A DNA stretch of 14,643 nucleotides from an uncultured Clostridiaceae bacterium (GCA_958402495.1 CATXTS010000038.1:1-14643), one strand, 5' to 3'; shown: positions 6,399 through 13,670, counted from the stretch's first letter. Notes: generated by a model from the sequence alone, not told the origin. Program-made: numbers and translations.

Positions 6399-7631
6399 AT
6401 GGCGACTGTTTTAGGAATTGTATGCGAATATAATCCATTTCATAATGGTCATTTTTATCATATACAGGAAAGTAAAAAAAAGACAGGTGCACAATATGTC
6501 GTTTGTGTCATGACTGGTAACTTTACCCAAAGAGGGGAAACTTCTCTTGTGAATAAATGGACTAAAGCACAAATGGCTTTGCTAAATGGAACAGATATTG
6601 TTATTGAAATACCAACTATTTATAGCATTTCTAGTGCAGAGAACTTTGCACAAGGTGCTATTAAGATATTAGATAGTTTAAAAATTGTAGACACGCTTTC
6701 TTTTGGTACAGAGACACAAGACTTTGCTGCTTTAAATAATATTGCCCATGTGTTATACGAAGAGCCAAAAGAATATATTGCTGTTTTAAACCATGAGTTA
6801 GGAAAAGGTATCTCCTATCCAAAAGCAAGAGAAAATGCCTTAATGATGTATTTAAATGACATTAAACGATATGCCAACATCTTATCTGGCTCTAATAATA
6901 TTTTAGCCATTGAATATTTAAAAGCTTTAAGAAGGCTAAGGAGTCCTATGAAGCCTTTGGGCATACAAAGACAAAAAGTAGGTTATCATGACGAACAAAT
7001 AATAGATGACTTTGCTAGTAGCAGTGCTATAAGAAAATGGGTGGAAAAAGAACAATATGAAGAAGTTAAAAAAGCAATGCCTTCCAATGCCTATCGATTA
7101 TTAAAAGAAGAAATCCGAAAAGGAAATTACGTGGTATCGGTTACACAATATGAAAAAGAAATTTTATATAATTTAAGAAAAATGAGTTTGCAAGAAATTG
7201 CAGATTTACCAGATGTATCAGAAGGGTTAGAAAATAGTATTAAAAATGCAGCCAATTCCTGTAATAATGTGAAAGACCTAATCAATATTATTAAGTCAAA
7301 AAGATATACACAAACTAGAATACAAAGAATTTTGCTATATAGTTTATTAGGCATTACTAAAAAAGATATGGCAAATGCTAAAAAAACAAATCCCTATGTG
7401 CGTGTTCTAGGCTTTAATGAAAAAGGAAGAGAGATGCTATCTGATATATGTCATATTAATCCAAAAGTACAGATAGTTACCTCTGTTAAAAAATTTACAG
7501 ATGAAAACACCAACAAAGTATTAAAAGAAATGTTAGAAACAGATATTTTTGCAACCAATGTATATACATTAGGCTATGCATATGATTCCTGGTCCAATTT
7601 AGATTATACCAATAAGTTAATTATCGTATAG
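6399..7631 (+). CDS. tmcAL: tRNA(Met) cytidine acetate ligase TmcAL (YlbM family)
   Basis: A 410-residue nucleotidyltransferase-fold enzyme. TmcAL uses acetate and ATP to make N4-acetylcytidine at the wobble position (C34) of elongator tRNA-Met, securing accurate AUG reading. The N-terminus holds the family hallmark GIVCEYNPFHNGH, with the HxGH nucleotide-binding signature at H15-N-G-H18; downstream motifs such as TGNFTQRGE and the SSSAIRKW-type serine-rich signature also fit. Length matches the roughly 415 residues of the B. subtilis protein. AGGAAGGGG precedes the ATG. It is divergent from rnhA and is followed after 33 bases by coaE, so the two may be co-transcribed. Confidence 0.93.
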   Translation: MATVLGIVCEYNPFHNGHFYHIQESKKKTGAQYVVCVMTGNFTQRGETSLVNKWTKAQMALLNGTDIVIEIPTIYSISSAENFAQGAIKILDSLKIVDTLSFGTETQDFAALNNIAHVLYEEPKEYIAVLNHELGKGISYPKARENALMMYLNDIKRYANILSGSNNILAIEYLKALRRLRSPMKPLGIQRQKVGYHDEQIIDDFASSSAIRKWVEKEQYEEVKKAMPSNAYRLLKEEIRKGNYVVSVTQYEKEILYNLRKMSLQEIADLPDVSEGLENSIKNAANSCNNVKDLINIIKSKRYTQTRIQRILLYSLLGITKKDMANAKKTNPYVRVLGFNEKGREMLSDICHINPKVQIVTSVKKFTDENTNKVLKEMLETDIFATNVYTLGYAYDSWSNLDYTNKLIIV

Positions 7632-7664
7632 AATAAAAAAGAAGCAAAGAAAGGAATAAAAAAT

Positions 7665-8243
7665 ATGAAAATTGTAGGTATAACAGGAAGCTCTGGTGCT
7701 GGAAAGACAGAAGCTTGTAAAATTTTACAAAAGCGATATGATGCAGAAATTATTGATGCAGACGAAGTTGCTAAAAAGTTATCTAAAAAGGGAACACTAT
7801 ACTTGAATTCTATAGTAGATAGTTTCGGAAAAGAAATTGTCTATAAAAATGGTGCTTTAAATAGAAAAAAATTGGCAGATATGATATATGAAGATGATAA
7901 AAAAAGAGAACAATTAAATCAATGTACTTTTGATTATATTGTCCAAGAAATTAAAGCACGTATTAACAATGTAAATCATAAAGAAATGATTTTAATTGAT
8001 GCTCCTTTATTATATGAAAGTGGATTAGATAGTATTTGCGATATGGTGATTGCTATTGTATCAGAAACAGATGAACAAATTCAAAGAATTTGTCAAAGAG
8101 ATGGTATTACGAAAGAAATGGCCATGAAACGTTTAAATGCACAAGCAGACAACCAATTCTTTGAAGAAATGACAGATATACAAATTCAAAATAATGGTAC
8201 ATTAGAACAATTAGAAGAAACCCTTCAGAAAATAAAAATATAA
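7665..8243 (+). CDS. coaE: Dephospho-CoA kinase
   Basis: A 192-residue P-loop kinase that phosphorylates the 3' hydroxyl of dephospho-CoA, the last step of coenzyme A synthesis in the cytoplasm. The Walker A loop is GSSGAGKT at residues 8-15. The DADEVAKKL segment near 34-42 and the Asp-Ala-Pro-Leu-Leu-Tyr-Glu-Ser segment near residue 110 are the usual substrate-binding landmarks, and the QRxxxRD-like lid is visible as RICQRDG. Length is normal for the family. AAAGGA lies 9 bases before the ATG. It follows tmcAL closely and probably reads from the same promoter. Confidence 0.95.
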   Translation: MKIVGITGSSGAGKTEACKILQKRYDAEIIDADEVAKKLSKKGTLYLNSIVDSFGKEIVYKNGALNRKKLADMIYEDDKKREQLNQCTFDYIVQEIKARINNVNHKEMILIDAPLLYESGLDSICDMVIAIVSETDEQIQRICQRDGITKEMAMKRLNAQADNQFFEEMTDIQIQNNGTLEQLEETLQKIKI

Positions 8244-8250
8244 AAAATAA

Positions 8251-8287
8251 GGAAAAATAAGGAAAAATAAACTTATTCTTTTTTTCT
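8251..8287 (+). terminator. Weak AT-only terminator candidate after coaE
   Basis: A short 10-base tandem repeat (GGAAAAATAA, two copies at 8251-8270) is followed by TTATTCTTTTTTT, which can pair with the second copy through A-T pairs only. The T run suits termination, but the stem is weak. Confidence 0.35.
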
Positions 8288-8330
8288 TATTACAAAAAGA
8301 TTACAAAGATATAACATTTTGGTGACAATA

Positions 8331-8359
8331 TTGAAAAGGTGTTGGTTTTAGCATATAAT
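8331..8359 (+). promoter_or_regulatory. Sigma-A-type promoter of the HD-like gene
   Basis: TTGAAA (8331-8336) and TATAAT (8354-8359) are 17 bases apart, 30 bases before the ATG at 8390. Confidence 0.7.
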
Positions 8360-8389
8360 GAGAAAAAAGGTTCCATATAGGAGGGGCGT

Positions 8390-8932
8390 ATGGAAGAAAC
8401 TTTTGCAGATTACATCCTATCTGAAAACGATTGGATTAGAAAATTAGAAATTATGTATTATTTACAAAAAAAGACGAATATTTTTTATGATAAATCCGTC
8501 ATTGTGAAAGCATCTTTAGCCAAAATGTTTATAGAAATTATGAAGTTAGAAGTAGATGAGAATCTAGTTTTAACTGCATGCTTATTGTGTAATTGCAAGA
8601 AAAAAGATACCTTTACAGATTTAGAAGAAATTAGGACTTATGCAAAAAAAGGAGCACAATATTTAGAAACATTAGGCTTTTCTAAAAGGTTTTGTAAAAT
8701 CTGTGAAGAAGTCAATCGCTATAGTGGAAGCACGCCAAGAGAAAAAGAAAGTGATATATTAGAATTAGTAGACCAATATGGAGGTATGCTATTAGATAGA
8801 CCAGAAAGAATGGGGTTCTCGCCAGAAGATGCTCTAGTATTACTAGAATATAGAAACTTAAAAGGTAAAGAAAATCGATACTTAGCTACTTTCAAGGCAT
8901 TTATTGCTAAATTGCAGGAGGTGTATGTATAA
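8390..8932 (+). CDS. Hypothetical protein, probable degenerate HD-domain fold
   Basis: A 180-residue soluble, helical protein with AGGAGGGG before its ATG. The region around residues 40-75 reads like the helices of an HD phosphohydrolase (a Lys-Ala-Ser-Leu-Ala-Lys helix, then LTACLLCNCKKKD). Where active enzymes have the metal-binding His-Asp of LLHDIGK, this one has Cys-Asn. A second conserved-looking block, LVDQYGGMLLDRPERMGFSPEDALVLLEYRN (split here as LVDQYGGMLLD and RPERMGFSPEDA), also resembles the C-terminal half of such proteins. If the assignment holds, the protein would be catalytically dead and perhaps a binding or regulatory protein. The fold is inferred from pattern only. Its stop overlaps the next gene by one base. 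Confidence 0.6.
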   Translation: MEETFADYILSENDWIRKLEIMYYLQKKTNIFYDKSVIVKASLAKMFIEIMKLEVDENLVLTACLLCNCKKKDTFTDLEEIRTYAKKGAQYLETLGFSKRFCKICEEVNRYSGSTPREKESDILELVDQYGGMLLDRPERMGFSPEDALVLLEYRNLKGKENRYLATFKAFIAKLQEVYV

Positions 8933-9288
8933 TGGGAGTTATCAGTGCCATAGAACGTTTTCAAAAAGTAGCCAATGAAGCACCAATCGATAAAAAAGAT
9001 ATCATACAAGCAACAAGACAGCTTGCTGGATTATCTACGAGTATTATTAGTTTTGTAGAACATTATGAGAAAAAACAAGAAGAACAGAAACAAGAAGAAC
9101 CATTTACAGTAAAACCAGAAGAAATAGAAAAGATATTTGTAGGTGATGAAAAGAGTCCTATTATTCAAAAAGAAACCATAGAGGATAAAAGAAGAGAAAA
9201 GCAAGTAGAAAAATTAAAAAAAGAAGGAACAGTAGAAGATATAGAAGCAAAGAAAAAGAAAAAGCAAGAAGAACAAGAAATAGGTTAG
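8932..9288 (+). CDS. Hypothetical Lys/Glu-rich protein, translationally coupled
   Basis: The ATG overlaps the stop of the previous gene (TAATG), with GGAGG inside the upstream coding region, so the two products are probably made in fixed ratio and may work together. Its 118 residues fall into a short helical N-terminal part (about 1-45, ending with LAGLSTSIISFVEHYEKK) and a strongly charged, Lys/Glu/Gln-rich tail that should be coiled coil or disordered. No signal peptide or membrane segment is visible. I do not recognise a family. A strong terminator follows at 9304. Confidence 0.65.
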   Translation: MGVISAIERFQKVANEAPIDKKDIIQATRQLAGLSTSIISFVEHYEKKQEEQKQEEPFTVKPEEIEKIFVGDEKSPIIQKETIEDKRREKQVEKLKKEGTVEDIEAKKKKKQEEQEIG

Positions 9289-9303
9289 AAAAGAAAAAAG
9301 CAG

Positions 9304-9333
9304 AAAGGAAACCTAAAATAGGTTTCCTTTTCT
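9304..9333 (+). terminator. Strong intrinsic terminator
   Basis: A 12-base perfect stem (9304-9315 with 9319-9330), AAA loop and T-rich tail end the two-gene unit at 8390-9288. Because the stem is flanked by A on the left, it could work in both directions. Confidence 0.85.
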
Positions 9334-9371
9334 AAAAATAGTCTATAACAAGAAAAAGGATGGAAAAGAAA

Positions 9372-10559
9372 ATGAATGAAATATTTGCAGATTTACATGT
9401 ACATATTGGAAGAACAGAAAATGGAAAGCCAGTAAAAATAACCGCAGCAAAATCTTTGAATTTTGCTAATATTGCTAAAGAATGTTGTGACAGAAAAGGA
9501 ATCCAAGTGGTAGGCATTATTGACTGTGCCTCTCCTTATGTAATAGAAGATATAGAAAACTTTTTAAAAACAGGAGAAGCGTATGAAATAGAAGATGGTG
9601 GTATTATTTATAAAAATAAAGTCTGTATTTTATTAGGAAGTGAAGTAGAAACTTCAGAAGAAGGAAGAAAGGGAGGAAAAGGTGCTGCCCACAATATTTG
9701 TTTCTTCCCACATTTAAAAGATATCAAAGGCTTTTCTAGCCAAATGAGTCAGCATATTAAAAATATAACTTTAAGTACGCAAAGGTCAGATTTATCTGGA
9801 TATGAACTAATGGATATTGTAGAAAAATATCATGGGATTTTAATACCAGCCCATGTATTTACACCACATAAAAGTTATTATGGAAATTGTACAGACCGTT
9901 TAGAAAATATATTCAAAGAAAAATTTGAGAAAATATTTGCGATAGAATTAGGGTTAAGCTCTGATACCTATTTAGCAGATGGAATATCTGAATTAGAAAG
10001 TAGAACATTCTTAACTAATTCAGATGCCCATTCTCTTCCTAAGATTGCTAGAGAATATAACAAAATGTTAGTACAAGATGTCTCTTTTAAAGAAATAGTC
10101 AAAGCCCTAAAAGGAGAAGATGGTAGAAAAGTATTAGCCAATTATGGATTAGACCCTAAATTAGGGAAATATCATAGAACCTATTGCGATGATTGTGAAT
10201 CTACCATTGAAACCAAAGAACCAGTAACCATTTGTCCAAAATGTGGCAGTAAAAATGTAACATTTGGCGTGTTTGACCGTATAGAATTAATTAAGGATAA
10301 GCCAAAAAGTAAAAGTCCACAAACAAGACCACCTTATATTTATCAAGTACCACTCGGTTTTATTCCAGGGGTAGGTGCCAAAGTAATGGATAAATTACTA
10401 ACAACATTTGGGACAGAAATGTCTGTATTGCATAATTTATCAGAAGATGATATAGAAGGTGTAGTTGGTAGAAAGATAGCAGAATTAATTGTAAGAGCTA
10501 GAAAAGGAGATATGCAAATACAAGCTGGCGGCGGCGGTGTTTATGGAAAAGTAAAATAG
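9372..10559 (+). CDS. Endonuclease Q family PHP-domain DNA repair nuclease
   Basis: A 395-residue protein with an N-terminal PHP metal-phosphoesterase domain (FADLHVHIGR, His9 and His11; later an AHNICFFPH block, PAHVFTPH and TNSDAHS, all likely metal ligands). A zinc ribbon follows (C272-x2-C275 and C288-x2-C291), then a helix-hairpin-helix DNA-binding element (FIPGVGAKVMDKLL). This is the endonuclease Q order; characterised members nick DNA 5' of deaminated bases such as uracil and hypoxanthine, in Thermococcales archaea and some bacilli. The start is set at 9372: AAGGATGG lies about 9 bases before it, whereas the in-frame ATG at 9360 touches that site. A Gly-rich tail (AGGGGVYGKVK) ends the protein. 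The gene is flanked by a terminator and a large palindrome, so it appears to be monocistronic. Confidence 0.88.
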   Translation: MNEIFADLHVHIGRTENGKPVKITAAKSLNFANIAKECCDRKGIQVVGIIDCASPYVIEDIENFLKTGEAYEIEDGGIIYKNKVCILLGSEVETSEEGRKGGKGAAHNICFFPHLKDIKGFSSQMSQHIKNITLSTQRSDLSGYELMDIVEKYHGILIPAHVFTPHKSYYGNCTDRLENIFKEKFEKIFAIELGLSSDTYLADGISELESRTFLTNSDAHSLPKIAREYNKMLVQDVSFKEIVKALKGEDGRKVLANYGLDPKLGKYHRTYCDDCESTIETKEPVTICPKCGSKNVTFGVFDRIELIKDKPKSKSPQTRPPYIYQVPLGFIPGVGAKVMDKLLTTFGTEMSVLHNLSEDDIEGVVGRKIAELIVRARKGDMQIQAGGGGVYGKVK

Positions 10560-10590
10560 AAAAAGTAAAATAAGTAAACTAAGTAAACTA
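10547..10590 (+). repeat. Stuttered short direct repeats spanning the endonuclease Q stop codon
   Basis: AAAAGTAAAATA occurs at 10547-10558, covering the stop codon, and again at 10561-10572. It is followed by two copies of TAAGTAAAC (10571-10588). The repeats abut the large palindrome and look like replication slippage. Confidence 0.7.
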
Positions 10591-10644
10591 GTAGGGACGG
10601 GGTGTTTTTGTTTTAAACAAAAACACCCCGTCCCTACTAGTTTA
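10584..10644. repeat. Perfect palindrome with 30-base arms
   Basis: Bases 10584-10613 are the exact reverse complement of 10615-10644, with a single central base. The arms contain TAGGGACGGGGTG, far more GC-rich than the neighbourhood. Pairing continues past a mismatch by two more bases. In RNA it would form a very stable hairpin between the endonuclease Q gene and spoIIM and may act as a terminator or transcript-end stabiliser, although no long T run follows. Its form also fits a REP/REPIN-like mobile palindrome. Confidence 0.9.
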
Positions 10645-10713
10645 GTTCTAAAAAAGGAAGTTATGGAATAGACATTATGTAGAAAGAAATTGAAGACGAG
10701 AGGAAGAAGAAAA

Positions 10714-11364
10714 ATGATTAGAAAACAAGAGAAGAGAAGTAATTTTAACTTTTTTAATCCAATTAAAGAACATGTGAGTCATAATAAAAAAGAGTATGCG
10801 ATTGTGGCTATTTTGTTTTTGATAGGTGTTATTTTAGGCGTCTTGTTTATTAATCATATGACAGAACAAGAGGGCAAACAAATTGCAGAGTATATTCAAA
10901 CTTTTATTGATTGTTTAAAGACAGATTATCAAATTGATAGTGGTGTGTTATTAAAGAATTCTATAGTGAATAATATTATTTTGGCTTTGCTAATTTGGTT
11001 TATGGGGTCAACGGTAATTGGTATACCAGTTGTATATATTTTAGTGGGAATAAAGGGCTTTTGCTTAGGATATAGTATTTCTGCTATTTTAGCCACTTTG
11101 GGTTTAGGAAAAGGTATTTTGTTTAGTGGTATTACGTTACTATTTCAAAATATTTTGGTAATTCCCTGTGTACTTGCTTTAGCAGTTAGTGGTATTAAAT
11201 TATATCAGTCGATTATGAAAGATAAGCGTAAAGAAAATATGAAAATGGAAATATGTAGACATACCATTTTTTCTTTGATTATGGCAATTTGTTTGGTGGC
11301 TTCTTCTTTTATAGAGGTATATATTTCCAGCAACTTATGTATGTTATGTATCCAATTTTTCTAA
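10714..11364 (+). CDS. spoIIM: Stage II sporulation protein M
   Basis: A 216-residue integral membrane protein. In spore formers SpoIIM anchors the SpoIID-SpoIIM-SpoIIP peptidoglycan hydrolase complex that drives engulfment of the forespore. A basic N-terminus (residues 1-28) is followed by about five hydrophobic segments, near 31-50, 89-110, 118-150, 155-172 and 190-207. GlyLys-Gly-Phe-Cys-Leu-Gly-Tyr in the middle fits the family core. Length matches B. subtilis SpoIIM. The ATG at 10714 follows GAGAGGAAG at 10698-10706; a TTG at 10690 would put the start upstream of that site and is rejected. The neighbouring xerD gene repeats the order seen in Bacillus. Confidence 0.9.
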   Translation: MIRKQEKRSNFNFFNPIKEHVSHNKKEYAIVAILFLIGVILGVLFINHMTEQEGKQIAEYIQTFIDCLKTDYQIDSGVLLKNSIVNNIILALLIWFMGSTVIGIPVVYILVGIKGFCLGYSISAILATLGLGKGILFSGITLLFQNILVIPCVLALAVSGIKLYQSIMKDKRKENMKMEICRHTIFSLIMAICLVASSFIEVYISSNLCMLCIQFF

Positions 11365-11404
11365 AAAGGTGCATAAAAAATTTTGTTGAATTTTGTAAAA
11401 TGTC

Positions 11405-11433
11405 TTTACATTTCAAAACTAATTTGATATAAC
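11405..11433 (+). promoter_or_regulatory. Promoter of xerD
   Basis: TTTACA (11405-11410) and TATAAC (11428-11433) are 17 bases apart. The 141-base gap before xerD holds this and no other gene. Confidence 0.6.
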
Positions 11434-11505
11434 ATATATAGTTTATGTAAATTCTACAAAAATTGACATAAAAAAACAAATCAATAAGAGAATAGGGGAG
11501 CTAAA

Positions 11506-12387
11506 ATGGAAAAACAAATTAAACTTTTTTTAGAATTTCTTCAAAATGATAAGAAAGTATCAGATAATACTTTACAATCTTATAGAAGAGATATTGTATA
11601 CTTTAATAAATATTTAGAGGCTAGTAAATTAAATTATGTAAAAATGGAAGAAGAGGATGTTAAGGAGTATTTAGAACATTTGCAAGATGTTGGAAAGAAA
11701 CCTTCTACAATATCTAGAAATTTAGCTTCTATTAGATCATTCTATCAATTTCTAGTAAAGAATAAAAAAGTAAAAAAAGACCCAACTGGTAGTATTCAAT
11801 CACCTAAAATAGAAAAAAAAGCACCAAGTGTGTTAACTTCTAAAGAGGTAGAATTGCTATTAGAACAACCAAAAGACGTTGATTTAAAAGGTACAAGAGA
11901 TAAAGCTATGTTAGAATTTGCTTATGCAACTGGTATGAGAGTAACAGAAATTATTTCTTTAGATATAGAAGATGTTAATATAGAAGAAGGTTATGTTGTG
12001 TGCCATAATGGTGGTAAACAAAGAAGTATTCCATTGGGTTCCCTATCTTTAAAGGCATTAAAAGAGTATATAGAAGAAGCAAGACCTGTTTTAATTAGAG
12101 ATGAAAGTGTTACTGCTTTATTTGTAAATATTAATGGTCAAAGATTAACCAGACAAGGTTTCTGGAAAATCGTAAAATATTATAAGGAGCAAGCTCATAT
12201 TACAAAGGATATTACACCACATGTTTTAAGACATTCTTTTGCAACCCATTTATTACAAAATGGAGCAGATTTAAAAGCTATCCAAACAATGCTTGGTCAT
12301 TCTGATATTTCTTCTACACAAGTGTATATGCAATTTCAAGATGAAGGTTTAAAAAATGTATATAAAAAGGCTCACCCAAGAGCATAG
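11506..12387 (+). CDS. xerD: Site-specific tyrosine recombinase XerD
   Basis: A 293-residue tyrosine recombinase. The N-terminal SAM-like DNA-binding domain covers about 1-90 and the catalytic domain about 105-290. All active-site residues are present: R145 (GMRVTE), K171, H239-x-x-R242 (HVLRHSF), H265 (LGHSD) and the nucleophile Y274. XerC/XerD pairs resolve chromosome dimers at dif during division. Length and the spoIIM neighbour favour the housekeeping XerD rather than a phage or integron integrase, though XerC cannot be excluded from sequence alone. AGGGGAG lies before the ATG, and a promoter lies at 11405. Confidence 0.93.
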   Translation: MEKQIKLFLEFLQNDKKVSDNTLQSYRRDIVYFNKYLEASKLNYVKMEEEDVKEYLEHLQDVGKKPSTISRNLASIRSFYQFLVKNKKVKKDPTGSIQSPKIEKKAPSVLTSKEVELLLEQPKDVDLKGTRDKAMLEFAYATGMRVTEIISLDIEDVNIEEGYVVCHNGGKQRSIPLGSLSLKALKEYIEEARPVLIRDESVTALFVNINGQRLTRQGFWKIVKYYKEQAHITKDITPHVLRHSFATHLLQNGADLKAIQTMLGHSDISSTQVYMQFQDEGLKNVYKKAHPRA

Positions 12388-12394
12388 ATGAGAG

Positions 12395-12419
12395 AGAACA
12401 ACTTTTAGTTGTTCTTTTT
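12395..12419 (+). terminator. Intrinsic terminator after xerD
   Basis: AGAACAACT (12395-12403) pairs with AGTTGTTCT (12407-12415), 3-base loop, followed by a T run. Confidence 0.85.
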
Positions 12420-12433
12420 CCCATAAAGGAAGA

Positions 12434-12462
12434 TTGACGAGGATATTTTGTCGAAATATAAT
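12434..12462 (+). promoter_or_regulatory. Promoter of the first pilin-like gene
   Basis: TTGACG (12434-12439) and TATAAT (12457-12462) are 17 bases apart. The -10 and the following leader are nearly the same as those of the second copy. Confidence 0.78.
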
Positions 12463-12491
12463 AAAGAAAAAAATAGTTAGGGGGAAAACAA

Positions 12492-13619
12492 ATGAAAAAA
12501 TTAGAAACTCAAAAAGGTATTACACTTATTGCTTTAGTTATTACGATTATTATTTTAATCATTTTAGCAGGTATTTCTATTAGCATGTTGGTGGGTGAAA
12601 ATGGATTGATTACGAGGTCTAAAGAGGCTAAACAAAATACACAACTAGCAGAAGGACAAGAAAATAAAGAGTTGGCTAATTTGACAGAATATTTAAATGG
12701 AGAAATAGAAGGTAATGGAGGAGCAAGTAACTTGCCAGATGATACAACAAACCCAGAATTACAATCTTTAAAATTGCGAATTAATACAGGAGAAGATGGA
12801 ATTTTTAAATTAGGATTGTCATCGGAATGCTACTCAACAGATACAGTAATCGATTGGGGAGATGGGACAGTTCAAGATTATAATGATATCGTATCGGTAG
12901 CTAAAAAAAAGAATCCAAATGTGCAATTAGCATCGTTAGTACCAATACAAGAATTAAAAGTAGCAAGTGGCTTATCTACGATAGACCATACTTATGCGCA
13001 GAAGAATCAGCAATATACCATTACCATTACAGGAACATGGAAATTCCTAGAATTAGGTAGTAAAGAGAAATTATTAGAAGTGGTACAATGGGGAACTACA
13101 GGATTAGAGAGTATATCATTAGGCAATAGTGAAAATTTAACGAAAATAGCACAACCAAGTAGAAATAGTTTTATCCATGTGATGGATTTTACATCTAGTT
13201 TTAATTCTTGTTTAGAGTTAAGTGCTATACCAGAGAATTTATTTGCAAATTGTCCTAATGTAACATCTTTTAGGGATACCTTTTCGTTTTGTCATGCAAT
13301 AACGACTATACCAGAAAACTTATTTGCAAATTGTCCAAATGTAATTGATTTTAGTGGTACTTTCAACTTTTGTTCAAGTTTAACAAGTATACCTAAAAAC
13401 TTATTTGCCAACTGTTTAAAAGTAGAATCTTTTGAAATTACCTTTGCAAATTGTTATGAATTAACTGGAGACCCTATTTCTTTATGGGAAAGAGTTCCTA
13501 ATGGAGAGGAAAATGGCTATCAAGGAGTGCCAAATGGAAATAGTTGTTATACCGATTCCACAGGCTTAAATAATTATAATAGTATACCAGAATATTGGAG
13601 ATATCCAATTCCATCTTAG
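12492..13619 (+). CDS. Pilin-leader surface protein with PKD-like segment and LFANC repeats (copy 1)
   Basis: A 375-residue protein. It opens with a short basic leader ending in Gly9, then ITLIALVIT and a hydrophobic helix (about 10-33), the form of a class III prepilin signal cut by prepilin peptidase. The usual Glu at mature position 5 is Ala14. A coiled, Asn/Gln/Glu-rich stalk leads to a Gly/Ser/Pro linker near 75-92. WGDGT at 122-126 and HTYAQKNQQYTITITG form a PKD-like pattern. From residue 246 come three 27-residue repeats with IPENLFANCPNV and a TF-x-x-C core, like BspA/DUF285 leucine-rich surface repeats. It is probably an envelope-displayed or pseudopilus-linked adhesin. It has its own promoter and terminator and a second copy follows at once. 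Ligand and assembly system are unknown; no pilus machinery is in the window. Confidence 0.8.
   Translation: MKKLETQKGITLIALVITIIILIILAGISISMLVGENGLITRSKEAKQNTQLAEGQENKELANLTEYLNGEIEGNGGASNLPDDTTNPELQSLKLRINTGEDGIFKLGLSSECYSTDTVIDWGDGTVQDYNDIVSVAKKKNPNVQLASLVPIQELKVASGLSTIDHTYAQKNQQYTITITGTWKFLELGSKEKLLEVVQWGTTGLESISLGNSENLTKIAQPSRNSFIHVMDFTSSFNSCLELSAIPENLFANCPNVTSFRDTFSFCHAITTIPENLFANCPNVIDFSGTFNFCSSLTSIPKNLFANCLKVESFEITFANCYELTGDPISLWERVPNGEENGYQGVPNGNSCYTDSTGLNNYNSIPEYWRYPIPS
12555..12673 (+). repeat. 119-base segment identical to 13849-13967
   Basis: These bases encode the hydrophobic helix and stalk of the first pilin-like protein. They match the second copy without a single difference, although the flanking coding sequence differs, which suggests recent duplication or gene conversion. 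Confidence 0.9.
13227..13469 (+). repeat. Three tandem 81-base repeats (27 residues each)
   Basis: Unit starts lie at 13227, 13308 and 13389, exactly 81 bases apart. Each encodes Ile-Pro-x-Asn-Leu-Phe-Ala-Asn-Cys, then a Phe-x-x-Thr-Phe-x-x-Cys core. Half a unit precedes the first. The third has drifted most. Confidence 0.9.
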
Positions 13620-13635
13620 TATATAAATAAAAAAG

Positions 13636-13670
13636 AAAGGCATTCTAATTCTGGAATGTCTTTGACTTTT
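13636..13670 (+). terminator. Intrinsic terminator after copy 1
   Basis: AAAGGCATTC (13636-13645) pairs with GAATGTCTTT (13654-13663), one G-U pair, followed by a T-rich stretch. Confidence 0.65.

Noticed and set aside
6312..6400. N-terminal extension of RNase HI from the ATG at 6400
   Set aside because: It runs through the promoter region, lacks the family N-terminus and the first catalytic Asp, and arises only because the downstream frame is open after the frameshift.
8251..8270. CRISPR or satellite-like array
   Set aside because: Only two full 10-base AT-rich units; simple slippage after coaE.
11506..12387. Integrase of a mobile element
   Set aside because: Length, spoIIM neighbour and absence of attachment repeats or phage genes fit the housekeeping XerD.
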